Of a DNA stretch of 34,384 nucleotides, positions 1-7,475 are shown in pieces (position 1 is the stretch's first letter; each line of letters opens with the position of its first letter). The DNA comes from an uncultured Clostridia bacterium. GTDB taxonomy: Bacteria; Bacillota; Clostridia; Christensenellales; Borkfalkiaceae. Both the position numbers and the translations under genes were made by a program. The notes below the pieces were generated by a model that was not told the DNA's origin, did not search any database, and worked only from the letters and a program-made list of their open reading frames with translations. The stretch covers positions 1-34,384 of the forward strand of contig CALVWO010000013.1 of NCBI GenBank assembly GCA_944367465.1, written 5' to 3'.

Positions 1-29
1 TTTTTCTGCTTATTTCCTTTTTTTGCCAT
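1..29 (-). CDS. Start of transposase orfA (truncated by window edge)
   Basis: ATG occupies 27-29 on the minus strand and reads MAKKGNKQ before the sequence ends. GGAGG lies 11 bases upstream, inside the 3' arm of the terminal hairpin. In IS3-family elements orfA supplies the helix-turn-helix part of the transposase and is joined to orfB by frameshifting. Only nine codons are visible, so the call rests on the terminal repeat and the lysine-rich start. Confidence 0.55.
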
Positions 30-74
30 AAAAATATGCACCTCCAAAAGTCTGTCCAACTTTTGGGGTGCATA
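1..74 (-). mobile_element. Left end of an IS3-family-like insertion sequence (partial)
   Basis: These 74 bases are the exact reverse complement of positions 34311-34384 at the other window end; the match stops at position 75. On the minus strand the order is a terminal repeat beginning TGCACCCCAAAAGTTGGACA, a near-perfect hairpin, a GGAGG ribosome site, and an ATG opening an ORF MAKKGNKQK. That end sequence and ORF start resemble IS3-family (IS150-like) elements with orfA, from memory of the family. The element continues beyond the window, so length, second ORF and right end are unseen. Confidence 0.75.
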
Positions 75-102
75 TCAATAAGACCCGTTTTTTTTATACG
101 AT

Positions 103-813
103 TTAATCGATAAGCCCTTTTTTTCGCGCATATTTTACGATGTTTCGGTATTCCCTTTTCCTGCCTTTCCCCAGGAGCGTCCACTTCCCTGCCGCATAGA
201 GCATAAATTTCCCGCCCCTTTTCCTGCGCTGCACAAGTCCGTTTTCCAGAACGCGGTAGGATATCTCCTCCGCGGAGACGCTGCTCTCTTCCAGCCAGGA
301 AAACAGAGAATAGATCGCCAGCATATACGCATCGAACACATCCAGCCCCTCGGCGATCTCCGAAAAGTTTATCCGGAGGCATTCCCTGCGCACCAGGGCG
401 AACGACGCGACAGGCGCTCCCTTTTCCGCCGACGGGAAATCGAGATCGAACGCGATAATTCCGTTCTCTGCGCTCCATCCTCCGGCGAGACGCTCACGCG
501 CGTAGAGCAGAAGCGCCGCGGAAAACGCAGGGCGCCGCGAGATGCCGTCGTCCATCCGGTCGACTGTTTTCCAGCGGAAAAAACCCACGACGACGCCGAT
601 CACCGCGCTCGCACCGATCAGAATGTACGCGGGGATGTCGTCCCGCGTCGGCTGCGTCTCTTCACTCAGGAGAAGCGTGCCTGCAACCAGCAAAGCCGCA
701 GTCAGCAGGAAACCGATAAAAAGAATGATCTGCAGCGATTTTTTTACTTTCAGCCGCGCACTCTCCCTGCGGAACACCTCTGTTTTGGTATATTCTTCAA
801 AACTCAAAGCCAT
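103..813 (-). CDS. Two-helix membrane protein with cytoplasmic domain, unknown function
   Basis: I do not recognise this 236-residue protein. A short charged N-terminus (MALSFEEYTKTEV) is followed by two hydrophobic segments near residues 26-48 and 62-80. The remaining roughly 150 residues are soluble, with a basic C-terminus (RKREYRNIVKYARKKG). It is the last gene of the SPFH operon, reading in the same frame as the ribbon-helix-helix gene upstream. I chose the ATG at 813. A TTG at 846 would add 11 residues, but the AAGGAGG before it is about 20 bases away, too far to be convincing; neither start has a good ribosome site. Its stop lies only 28 bases from the insertion sequence. It could be an effector or anchor for the SPFH complex; that is inference from context only. 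Confidence 0.7.
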   Translation of the reverse strand: MALSFEEYTKTEVFRRESARLKVKKSLQIILFIGFLLTAALLVAGTLLLSEETQPTRDDIPAYILIGASAVIGVVVGFFRWKTVDRMDDGISRRPAFSAALLLYARERLAGGWSAENGIIAFDLDFPSAEKGAPVASFALVRRECLRINFSEIAEGLDVFDAYMLAIYSLFSWLEESSVSAEEISYRVLENGLVQRRKRGGKFMLYAAGKWTLLGKGRKREYRNIVKYARKKGLID

Positions 814-861
814 ATAATTTTTAAGATCGTTGCTCCATACATGCAAAAAACAGAACGGAGA

Positions 862-1077
862 TCATTCCTCCTTCCCTTTGCGCCGCCTGACGCACTCCGT
901 GAGGAGATATTCGATCTGTCCGTTGAGCGAACGAAAATCATCCTCCGCCCACTTCATAAGTTCGGCGTACAGCGCAGGAGATACGCGAAGCGGAATTTGT
1001 TTTTTTGCTATATTTCTTTTTTCCAACTCCTCTTCTTTCATAACATCCTCCACTTTCAACGCGCTATGATACGACAT
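862..1077 (-). CDS. Arc-like ribbon-helix-helix DNA-binding protein
   Basis: This 71-residue protein has a charged N-terminal tail followed by a segment at residues 26-66 that fits an Arc/MetJ-type ribbon-helix-helix: a short strand (KQIPLRV), helix A ([14 protein letters not shown]), a turn and helix B ([17 protein letters not shown]). Such proteins bind DNA as dimers through the paired strands and often repress their own operon. An AGGAAG-like ribosome site precedes the ATG. The gene overlaps the end of a small predicted membrane ORF by 14 bases and is followed 15 bases after its TGA by the reading frame of the next gene. A plausible target is the dyad at 2429-2453 in front of the operon. 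It could also be an antitoxin-like protein, but no recognisable toxin is adjacent. Confidence 0.75.
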   Translation of the reverse strand: MSYHSALKVEDVMKEEELEKRNIAKKQIPLRVSPALYAELMKWAEDDFRSLNGQIEYLLTECVRRRKGKEE

Positions 1078-1225
1078 CTTCCTGCTCCATTGCGTTCAAC
1101 CGCCTCTCCAGCGGCGCCGCCCCCTTACGATAGACCGCATACAAAATAAACCAGACCACGAGCGCTACAGCGCGAGCGGAACGGCGCTCAATCCCTGAAA
1201 GCGGATCAGGCACCGCACGCGGCAT
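1064..1225 (-). CDS. Predicted small single-helix membrane protein (53 aa)
   Basis: An ATG-to-TAG frame of 53 codons fills most of the 191-base gap between the zinc-ribbon gene and the ribbon-helix-helix gene. It encodes a basic stretch (GIERRSARA), one clear transmembrane segment near residues 18-32 ([15 protein letters not shown]), then a basic and amphipathic tail ending MEQEDVVS. The positive flanks on both sides of the helix are typical of tiny membrane proteins. Its stop lies inside the start of the ribbon-helix-helix gene, a 14-base overlap that suggests translational coupling. Against it: the ribosome site is weak, there is an in-frame stop directly before the ATG, and I know no family for it. 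It could still be a chance frame. Confidence 0.42.
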   Translation of the reverse strand: MPRAVPDPLSGIERRSARAVALVVWFILYAVYRKGAAPLERRLNAMEQEDVVS

Positions 1226-1268
1226 TTATCCAGATACAACAGAATATATTCTCTCATTCTCCACAAAT

Positions 1269-1490
1269 TTACCGAGCGCTGCCCGAATAATCGACGAAAG
1301 GCTTGAGCTTTTCGGGCTGCTCCAACCGGACGTGGAACACCGCACCGCAGTCCGTACAGGCATTCGCGCTCAGTTTTGAATATTTACAAAATATCTTCTT
1401 GCGCTGAACCTTCGGCACGGCAACCAAGCCGCCGTCTGCCGCAAACATAATTTCGGTCGTTGCCGGGCTTCCACAGGACTCGCAGCGCAT
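1269..1490 (-). CDS. Small zinc-ribbon protein
   Basis: This 73-residue protein has two cysteine pairs, C3-x2-C6 and C45-x2-C48, plus C35, as expected for a one-zinc ribbon. The middle contains a basic stretch (KVQRKKIFCKYSK). There is no membrane segment. The start ATG shares its A with the TGA stop of the SPFH gene (TGATG), so the two are almost certainly translationally coupled and probably act together. A zinc ribbon next to an SPFH scaffold could bind nucleic acid or mediate protein contacts; the sequence does not decide which. I do not recognise a named family. Confidence 0.75.
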   Translation of the reverse strand: MRCESCGSPATTEIMFAADGGLVAVPKVQRKKIFCKYSKLSANACTDCGAVFHVRLEQPEKLKPFVDYSGSAR

Positions 1491-2416
1491 CAGTAGATGC
1501 TCCCGCTGTTCACGATGGGCTGTGCGTCCTTATTGCCGCAGAGCACCACAAGGAGATTGCTCACCATCTGCGCCTTTCTTTCGTCGTCAAGCTCGACGAT
1601 CTGCTCATCGGAGAGTTTATCGAGCGCCATTTTGACCATGGAGACCGCCCCTTCGACGATCTTCTGCCGCGCCGCTATGATCGCCGAAGCCTGCTGGCGC
1701 TGCAGCATTGCCGCCGCGATCTCGGGCGCATAGGCAAGGTGCGAGATACGCGCCTCTAAAATTTCGATGCCCGCCATGTCGGCGCGGGACTGAATTTCTC
1801 CCTTCAGAATATCTGCGACCTCCTGCGCCGAGCCGCGGAGCGACTTTTCGTCGCCGTTGGTCGAAACGTCGTAAGGATACTGGCGAGCGACCTGACGGAT
1901 CGCCGCGTCGCACTGCGTAGAGAGATACGCCATATAATTATCGACGTTAAATACGGCACGCGCCGTGTTGGTGATGCGCCAGATGACGACAACGGAGATC
2001 TCAATGGGGTTGCCCTCTTCATCGTTGACCTTCTGTTTCTCATTGTTGAGCGTCATTGCTTTCATAGAGAGTTTCTTGTTGACGCCCATCGTTGCGCGCG
2101 CGGGGTTGACCGACGAACAGAACGGATTCACCCAAAAGAAACCATCGCGTTTCAGCGATCCGTAATACTTGCCGAACAGCGTAAAAACGTACGATTCATT
2201 GGGCTGGAGCGTCTTGAATCCGCACGTCATCACGATCGCCGCGATGAAGACGAGGATCCCCGCCACCATCAGCGCCGCAAACGCGGGAATATCGTTCACA
2301 TTCATTGCGCCGACCGCAAACATCGCGATCCCGCCGACGATCATCAACAGGACTACGGCAAGCATCGCCCATCCGTTCTTTTCGCGTGCAGGACGCTCAT
2401 TGATCTCTTTTTCCAT
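1490..2416 (-). CDS. SPFH/Band 7 domain membrane protein
   Basis: This 308-residue protein starts with two hydrophobic segments at about residues 15-38 and 43-65, then an SPFH (stomatin/prohibitin/flotillin/HflK) domain opening with [19 protein letters not shown] and running to about residue 250. It includes [20 protein letters not shown] and the helical segment [33 protein letters not shown] proteins form large ring or cage assemblies on membranes and organise lipids or proteases. I chose the ATG at 2416 because GGAGGG lies just upstream of it; an ATG at 2428 overlaps that ribosome site. It is the first gene of a five-gene operon, driven by the promoter at 2453-2481 and possibly controlled by the dyad at 2429-2453. 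The specific client of this scaffold is unknown. Confidence 0.9.
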   Translation of the reverse strand: MEKEINERPAREKNGWAMLAVVLLMIVGGIAMFAVGAMNVNDIPAFAALMVAGILVFIAAIVMTCGFKTLQPNESYVFTLFGKYYGSLKRDGFFWVNPFCSSVNPARATMGVNKKLSMKAMTLNNEKQKVNDEEGNPIEISVVVIWRITNTARAVFNVDNYMAYLSTQCDAAIRQVARQYPYDVSTNGDEKSLRGSAQEVADILKGEIQSRADMAGIEILEARISHLAYAPEIAAAMLQRQQASAIIAARQKIVEGAVSMVKMALDKLSDEQIVELDDERKAQMVSNLLVVLCGNKDAQPIVNSGSIY

Positions 2417-2428
2417 ATTGCCCTCCAT

Positions 2429-2453
2429 TTATGATATTATTTTGATATCATAA
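2429..2453. promoter_or_regulatory. Perfect 9-bp dyad overlapping the SPFH promoter, putative operator
   Basis: TTATGATAT and ATATCATAA form a perfect inverted repeat with a 7-base spacer. The dyad begins at the last base of the -10 box and covers the expected transcription start, where a repressor would block initiation. The operon's own ribbon-helix-helix protein is the natural candidate binder, but that is inference. The dyad lies upstream of the ribosome site, so an RNA hairpin role is less likely. Confidence 0.55.
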
Positions 2454-2481
2454 TAATAGCACGATCGTAATCGTTTGTCAA
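2453..2481 (-). promoter_or_regulatory. Sigma-A promoter of the SPFH operon
   Basis: On the minus strand TTGACA (2481-2476), a 17-base spacer and TATTAT (2458-2453) form a near-consensus promoter. Transcription should start near 2446, leaving a leader of about 30 bases before the ATG at 2416. The spacer contains the self-complementary octamer ACGATCGT. Confidence 0.8.
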
Positions 2482-2526
2482 TAGGACAAAACAAAAAAAG
2501 GATTATTTTTTATTTTCCCCGGACTG

Positions 2527-2555
2527 TTGACAAACGCCGCGGCATGCTCTATAAT
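2527..2555 (+). promoter_or_regulatory. Consensus sigma-A promoter of the polytopic membrane protein
   Basis: TTGACA (2527-2532), a 17-base spacer and TATAAT (2550-2555) match the consensus exactly. Start would be near 2562, followed by an AGGGAG ribosome site and the ATG at 2585. It is divergent from the SPFH promoter; the -35 boxes are 45 bases apart and share the decamer TTGACAAACG in inverted orientation. Confidence 0.85.
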
Positions 2556-2584
2556 GTAATAAATTTGTATGACAGGGAGATATT

Positions 2585-3379
2585 ATGGACGTTATTGCCA
2601 GGCGGCAGTTCGATACCCTCTATATCTGGCTGGACATTGCTTTCCTCGTCCTCTTTGCCGCGGCGCTCATCTGGAAGAAAAAATATATGACCGTTCTCGT
2701 CGGCGTGGCGTTCGGCTTCGTCTATTTTGCCGTCGATTACGGTCTCTTTCACCTCGTCTTTCACGCCCGCACGATCACGGGAGGCAGTCTTTTCTGGGTG
2801 CTGCTCTGGATGTCGATGAGCTATGGATTTACAAATTTTGCATGGATCTGGCTCTGGATCTCCAAAGATAAACATCTTTTGGAGTGGTCGCTCCTCATCC
2901 TCTTCTGGTGGCTGTGCTGCCCGATGCTCGCCTCCACGTTCGGCACGGGTAACGTCATCACCATTCAGCGCACGACGGGCGCCTATCACGGCTGGATGGC
3001 GCTCATCCTCTTCATCGGATACGCGGGCGCGATCGGATACAATCTGTACCAGCGGGATAAGACCCTGCGCATCGATCTTCTCTGGATCCTCGCCATCGGC
3101 GTTCTCGTACAATTCGGATGGGAGGCGGGGCTGCTCCTCGGCGGGATCCGCAGCGCAGGCTTTGAAAACTTCTCCGATAAACTCCTGACGCTCGTAACGA
3201 ATTCTCTGCTCGAAACAAACCTCGGCATGCCGTATATCTATCTTATCTTCCTTGCCTATTCCGCAAAGTTCACGGAACGGCTGAAAAAGCGCAAGACGCC
3301 CCTCACCTTAAAGGAGCGCCTGCGCGAAAATAATTCCGAACGCGTCCGCAGCGCGGAAATTTCGGAATATCTTGCCTGA
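2585..3379 (+). CDS. Polytopic membrane protein, unknown function
   Basis: This 264-residue protein has six to seven hydrophobic helices, near residues 12-30, 34-57, 67-92, 99-118, 134-152, 163-186 and 196-225, followed by a basic soluble tail (FTERLKKRKTPLTLKERLREN). The helices are rich in tryptophan and tyrosine, with conserved-looking polar spots (VDYGLFHLVFH; TNFAWIWLW; QFGWEAGLLLGG). I do not recognise the family and will not assign a transport or enzyme role. It has its own perfect promoter and ribosome site (AGGGAG before ATG) and ends just before a bidirectional terminator, so it is a single-gene unit. Its promoter faces that of the SPFH operon, which may mean joint control. Confidence 0.8.
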   Translation: MDVIARRQFDTLYIWLDIAFLVLFAAALIWKKKYMTVLVGVAFGFVYFAVDYGLFHLVFHARTITGGSLFWVLLWMSMSYGFTNFAWIWLWISKDKHLLEWSLLILFWWLCCPMLASTFGTGNVITIQRTTGAYHGWMALILFIGYAGAIGYNLYQRDKTLRIDLLWILAIGVLVQFGWEAGLLLGGIRSAGFENFSDKLLTLVTNSLLETNLGMPYIYLIFLAYSAKFTERLKKRKTPLTLKERLRENNSERVRSAEISEYLA

Positions 3380-3408
3380 TCATTCTTATATACATTATAT
3401 ATCATACA

Positions 3409-3434
3409 AAAAAGGGAGGCATGCCTCCCTTTTT
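3409..3434. terminator. Bidirectional intrinsic terminator
   Basis: A 26-base perfect palindrome: AAAAAGGGAGGCA followed by its complement. The GC stem GGGAGGC/GCCTCCC is flanked by A5 and T5, so either strand gives a hairpin followed by a U-run. It lies between the converging membrane-protein gene (ends 3379) and ynbB (ends 3438) and should terminate both transcripts. Confidence 0.9.
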
Positions 3435-3437
3435 AAT

Positions 3438-4664
3438 TTATTCATGAAGAAGTTTTTTCAGGATCTCCCGCACGGCAAGTTTGCAATGTTCATAGGTAAG
3501 CCCACCCTGAAAATAGGCGACATACGGCTCACGGATGGGCGCATCGGCGGAAAGCTCGATGCTCGCGCCCGAATTGAAAGTGCCTGCCGCCATAATGACT
3601 TTGCAGTCATACCCGGGCATATCCCACGCCTCCAGTTTTACGAAGGAATCGACGGGCGAAACATCCTGCACAGACTGGATAAAATCGGTGAGCTGTTTTT
3701 CCGTATCGAAACGGACGGCGCGTGTGATATCCGGAGGGAGACGATCGACGGAAGGATAATTCTCATAACCGAGTTCCGCCATACACTGCCCGATGAGGAG
3801 CGCCCCTTTGAGCGCCTGCGCCACAACGTGCGGCGCAAGGAAAAATCCCTGGTAATAGAGCTGATAGCCGTAGGCGTACGACCCGACTTCCGCACCCACG
3901 GAAGGCGCGGTCAGGCGGTTTTCGCATTGCAGAAGATATTTTTCCCCGCCTGCGATATACCCGCCCGTCGGCGCAAGTCCGCCACCTGGATTTTTGATGA
4001 GCGATCCGACGATGATGTCGGCGCCGACCTGCGTCGGCTCACGCTCTTCCACAAACTCTCCGTAACAGTTATCTACAAAAATGCAGCCGTCGAACCCGCT
4101 CGCGCGCACACAGCCGCACACCGCGCCGATTTCGTCGATCGTAAAAGAATCGCGGAGCTCATAACCGCGCGAACGCTGCAGATAGACCATTTTATATCTC
4201 TTGTGCAAAAGCGCATTCCTGACCGCAGTCAGATCGACTTTTCCGTTCGCATCGAGCGGCAGTACGTCAAAAGACACGCCGAACTCCTTCAGCGAACCGT
4301 TTCCGTCTCCCCAGATCACGCCGCGGAGCGTATCGTAAGGCATTCCGCTCACGCAAAGCACCTCGTCGCCCGGGCGAAGCAGACCGAACAGCGCAACGGT
4401 GAGCGCATGCGTTCCGCTCAGGATCGCGGGAGAGACGACCGCGCGCTCCGCGCCGAACGCACGGGCATAGACTTTGCCGAGCACATCGCGCCCCTCGTCG
4501 CCGTAGCCATAGCCTGTACTCGGCGCAAAATGACGGAGCGCAAGGCGCTCCGCTCTGAATGCAGAAAGCACTTTTTCCTGATTGTATAATGCGATCGAAT
4601 CGATCGCGGCAAATTTTTCACGCAAGCGCATCTCGGCGCCTGCAATGCGTTCCTCAACGGTCAT
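3438..4664 (-). CDS. ynbB: YnbB-type PLP enzyme (methionine gamma-lyase / aluminium-resistance family)
   Basis: This 408-residue protein is a fold-type I PLP enzyme of the group named aluminium resistance protein or methionine gamma-lyase-like. Visible signatures are STGYGYGDEGRDVLGKVYA (about 49-67), the ILSGTHAL cofactor-binding segment (81-88), the aspartate in FVDNCYGEF (D198) and the PLP lysine in SLIKNPGGG (K224). The true substrate of the family is poorly established; the cystathionine-lyase label comes from fold similarity. The ATG overlaps the end of miaA by 11 bases, with GAGG upstream, so it is co-transcribed with the mutS-mutL-miaA run and is its last gene. The same neighbourhood occurs in Bacillus, where hfq and hflX lie between miaA and ynbB; here they are missing. 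Confidence 0.88.
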   Translation of the reverse strand: MTVEERIAGAEMRLREKFAAIDSIALYNQEKVLSAFRAERLALRHFAPSTGYGYGDEGRDVLGKVYARAFGAERAVVSPAILSGTHALTVALFGLLRPGDEVLCVSGMPYDTLRGVIWGDGNGSLKEFGVSFDVLPLDANGKVDLTAVRNALLHKRYKMVYLQRSRGYELRDSFTIDEIGAVCGCVRASGFDGCIFVDNCYGEFVEEREPTQVGADIIVGSLIKNPGGGLAPTGGYIAGGEKYLLQCENRLTAPSVGAEVGSYAYGYQLYYQGFFLAPHVVAQALKGALLIGQCMAELGYENYPSVDRLPPDITRAVRFDTEKQLTDFIQSVQDVSPVDSFVKLEAWDMPGYDCKVIMAAGTFNSGASIELSADAPIREPYVAYFQGGLTYEHCKLAVREILKKLLHE

Positions 4665-5556
4665 ATAATTCGATTACCTCCTCGATTGCCGCTCCAGACG
4701 TATCAAGCCAATGCAGATTGGGCAGTTTTTTGAAAAAAGTAAGCTGACGTTTTGCATAATTCCTGGTGTTTTTTTGTATTATGTCACGCATAGTACTGTG
4801 TGAATACCCGTTTTTCAACCCTTCAATGACCTCTTTATACCCGATCCCCTGCATGCACTGTGCATCCTCAGGCACGCCCGCGGCAAGCAATCCCTCCACT
4901 TCGCCGACGAGACCTGCCTCAAACATCTCTTCGACGCGGCGGTCGATACGCGCATACAGCTCCCCGCGCGGAAAATCGAACGCAAACGCCTCGTAGGCAA
5001 ACCGCGCAATTTTTTCGTCCCGCTGTTCCGATTTCTTCCGCCCGGTCAGCTCAAAGATCTCCAGCGCACGCACGACCCGCTTGACGTCGTTCGGATGCAG
5101 GATCGCCGCACTCTCGGGATCTCTCTCGCGCAGAAGTCCGTGCAGATAGTCCTTCCCTTTCTCTTCGGCGATCGCCTGATACTTCGCTCGGACGCCTTCA
5201 TCTGCCGCCGCGTTGCCGAACCCGCTCCGGAACAGCACCGCATTCAGATAAAATCCTGTCCCGCCGCAGATCACGGGAACCTTTCCGCGCGCCGAAATAT
5301 CTTCGATTGCCGCAAGCGCAAGTCTTTCGTAATCGTGCACGGTAAACGGATCCGTCGGATCCGCAACGTCGATGAGATGATGCGGGATCCCCGCCCGCTC
5401 CTCCTTTGTAGGCTTCGCCGTTCCGATATTCAGCCCTCGATACACGAGGAGCGCGTCGCACGAGACGACTTCGCCGCCGAGCCGTTTTGCGCACTCCACG
5501 GCGAGCGCCGTCTTGCCCGACGCGGTGGCGCCGCAGATGACAAGCAATTTTTTCAT
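4654..5556 (-). CDS. miaA: tRNA dimethylallyltransferase MiaA
   Basis: MiaA transfers a dimethylallyl group to N6 of A37 in tRNAs reading codons that start with U. The 300-residue length is normal. The P-loop GATASGKTA sits near residues 9-17, followed by CDALLVYRGLNIGTAKPT, HHLIDVADPTDPFTV, GGTGFYLNAVL and PNDVKRVVRALEI. The usual serine after the aspartate in the DS-x-QVY/DSALIY motif is alanine here. The start is the ATG at 5556, which overlaps the mutL stop as ATGA; an upstream in-frame start would run well into mutL and is not credible. It is co-transcribed with miaB, which methylthiolates the base that MiaA prenylates, so one operon carries both steps of ms2i6A37 synthesis. Confidence 0.96.
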   Translation of the reverse strand: MKKLLVICGATASGKTALAVECAKRLGGEVVSCDALLVYRGLNIGTAKPTKEERAGIPHHLIDVADPTDPFTVHDYERLALAAIEDISARGKVPVICGGTGFYLNAVLFRSGFGNAAADEGVRAKYQAIAEEKGKDYLHGLLRERDPESAAILHPNDVKRVVRALEIFELTGRKKSEQRDEKIARFAYEAFAFDFPRGELYARIDRRVEEMFEAGLVGEVEGLLAAGVPEDAQCMQGIGYKEVIEGLKNGYSHSTMRDIIQKNTRNYAKRQLTFFKKLPNLHWLDTSGAAIEEVIELYDR

Positions 5557-7475
5557 ACGATACGTTTGAAGAGCTTTTCCAGCTCGCTCTTTTTCATTTT
5601 CACGACGGCGGGACGGCCGTGCGGACATTTGAGCCCGAGATCCCCGTCCATTTCACGGATGAGCGTGCGCGCCTCCTGCTCCGTGAGCGCCTCCCCGCCC
5701 TTGACCGCAGCTTTGCACGCGGCTGTAGCAAGTTTATCTTTCAGGATATCTGCGAGCCGTATTGCGCGCAGGGACTCCATCGAGGAGAGAACTTCGGAGA
5801 AAAATGCGTTCAGATCCATCCCCATCAGATCGACGGGAACGGCAGAGACCTTCACCGCGTCGTCGCCGAACGCCTCGACCTCGAACCCGATCTCCCGCAG
5901 AAGGGAGAAATTTTTTTCGAGAAATGCAAATTCCTGCGCATTCACGGTGATAAGGAAGGGCGCAAGCATGGGCTGAGAGAGCGCGGCGCGATTTTCCCAT
6001 TTGCCGCGCAGGCGATCGTATAAGATGCGTTCGTGCGCGGCGTGCTGATCAATGAAGTACGCGGCATCCCCCGCCTCGTAAATCAGATATGTGCGGAAGA
6101 GTTCGCCCTTGTATGTCAGCGAATCGGGCTCCACGCGCTCCTGGCGCATTTTTGCGCTCTGCTCGCGCAGATACCGCTGGTTTTCCGCAAAGGCGTCTTC
6201 TTCAGCCGCGGAAGGCTCCCCGGAACGGGCGGACGATACGGGCGCGCGCACCTCCATGCGCACGGGCGCCTCCTCAAAAAAGCGCGGTTCTCCCCCCTTG
6301 GGGAGCGTAACGTCGAATCTGACCTCCTGCTTCGCCTGCTCGTAACTCATTGCCTGCAATGCGGAACCCGAAGAGCTCGGCGCGGCAGCCGATGAAGGCT
6401 GCGGTGCGGAAACGGGCGCCGGTGCGCTTTTTATCTGTTCTTCCCGCTCCGCCGGCGCCGTTTTCGGCATATTCACGAGATATTCGAGCGCACGGGAATT
6501 GCCGTCCAGAACCGCCGAAACGACGGAATAGACGCAGCCGTACACGATCTGATTATCGGCAAACCTGACATCCGCTTTATTCGGATGCACATTGACATCC
6601 ACGATCTCTGGCGGTACATCGAGGAAAAGCACATAAAAAGGATACTGCCGCTTCATGAGATAGCTGGCATACGCGTTGGTGACCGCCGCGCCCACCGTCT
6701 GGTTGACGACGTAGCGCCCGTTGACGAACAGACTCTGCCATGTGCGGTTGGGCTTGAAAAAGTTGCGGTTCCCCAGAAATCCGTGGATCCGGATGCCGTG
6801 TTTTTCCGCATCGATCTCAATGCAGTTGCCGAGGATATCCGCGCCGTAAACTGCCGCAAGCGCCGCAGGCAGTCCGTCGCCGAAAGAGCGGTATTTGATC
6901 TTCCCGTTCGCAATATATGTGAAGGATATTTCGGGGTGAGACAGGAGAAAACGCGCCATCACGCTGCCGATATCCGCCTCCTCCTGGGCGTCCGACTTTA
7001 AAAATTTCAGACGGGCAGGCACATTGTAAAAGAGATCGTCCACCGTGACGACCGTGCCCTGCGCACCCGCCGCGGGTCGAACGGCGCCGAGCGCCCCGCC
7101 CTCGCAGGCAAGCGAAAAGGCGTCTTCGTCCGCGCGGCGCGAAACGATATCCATTTTAGAGACCGCGGCAATGGAGGCGATCGCCTCGCCGCGGAATCCC
7201 AGCGTGCGGATCGCAAAAAGATCGTCGGCACTTTTCAGTTTGCTCGTCGCATGGGAGGCATACGCGAGCGGCAGATCGTCCTTTGCGATGCCGCTGCCGT
7301 TATCCGTCACGCGGATGCGTTTTTTTCCGCCGCCCTCGATCTCGACGGCGATTTCGGAAGCTCCGGCGTCCACGGCGTTCTCCACAAGCTCTTTGACGAC
7401 GGAATAGGGTCTGTCGACGACTTCCCCCGCCGCGATCTTGTTGTAGACGTCCGCCGAAAGCAGATTGATGTTCAT
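5553..7475 (-). CDS. mutL: DNA mismatch repair protein MutL
   Basis: MutL is the ATPase that links MutS mismatch recognition to strand incision. The 640-residue protein has GHKL motifs: E32 and N33 in ELVENAVDAGA, DNGSGI at 58-63 and GFRGEAIASI near 93-102. A proline/alanine/serine-rich linker spans about residues 330-440. The C-terminal domain carries the endonuclease motif DQHAAHERILYD at 476-487 and CPHGRP at 617-622, as in MutL proteins of bacteria without MutH. The motif is usually DQHA-x2-E-x4-E; here the last acid is Asp (D487). Start ATG overlaps the mutS stop as ATGA and the stop overlaps miaA as ATGA, indicating coupled translation. Confidence 0.97.
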   Translation of the reverse strand: MNINLLSADVYNKIAAGEVVDRPYSVVKELVENAVDAGASEIAVEIEGGGKKRIRVTDNGSGIAKDDLPLAYASHATSKLKSADDLFAIRTLGFRGEAIASIAAVSKMDIVSRRADEDAFSLACEGGALGAVRPAAGAQGTVVTVDDLFYNVPARLKFLKSDAQEEADIGSVMARFLLSHPEISFTYIANGKIKYRSFGDGLPAALAAVYGADILGNCIEIDAEKHGIRIHGFLGNRNFFKPNRTWQSLFVNGRYVVNQTVGAAVTNAYASYLMKRQYPFYVLFLDVPPEIVDVNVHPNKADVRFADNQIVYGCVYSVVSAVLDGNSRALEYLVNMPKTAPAEREEQIKSAPAPVSAPQPSSAAAPSSSGSALQAMSYEQAKQEVRFDVTLPKGGEPRFFEEAPVRMEVRAPVSSARSGEPSAAEEDAFAENQRYLREQSAKMRQERVEPDSLTYKGELFRTYLIYEAGDAAYFIDQHAAHERILYDRLRGKWENRAALSQPMLAPFLITVNAQEFAFLEKNFSLLREIGFEVEAFGDDAVKVSAVPVDLMGMDLNAFFSEVLSSMESLRAIRLADILKDKLATAACKAAVKGGEALTEQEARTLIREMDGDLGLKCPHGRPAVVKMKKSELEKLFKRIV

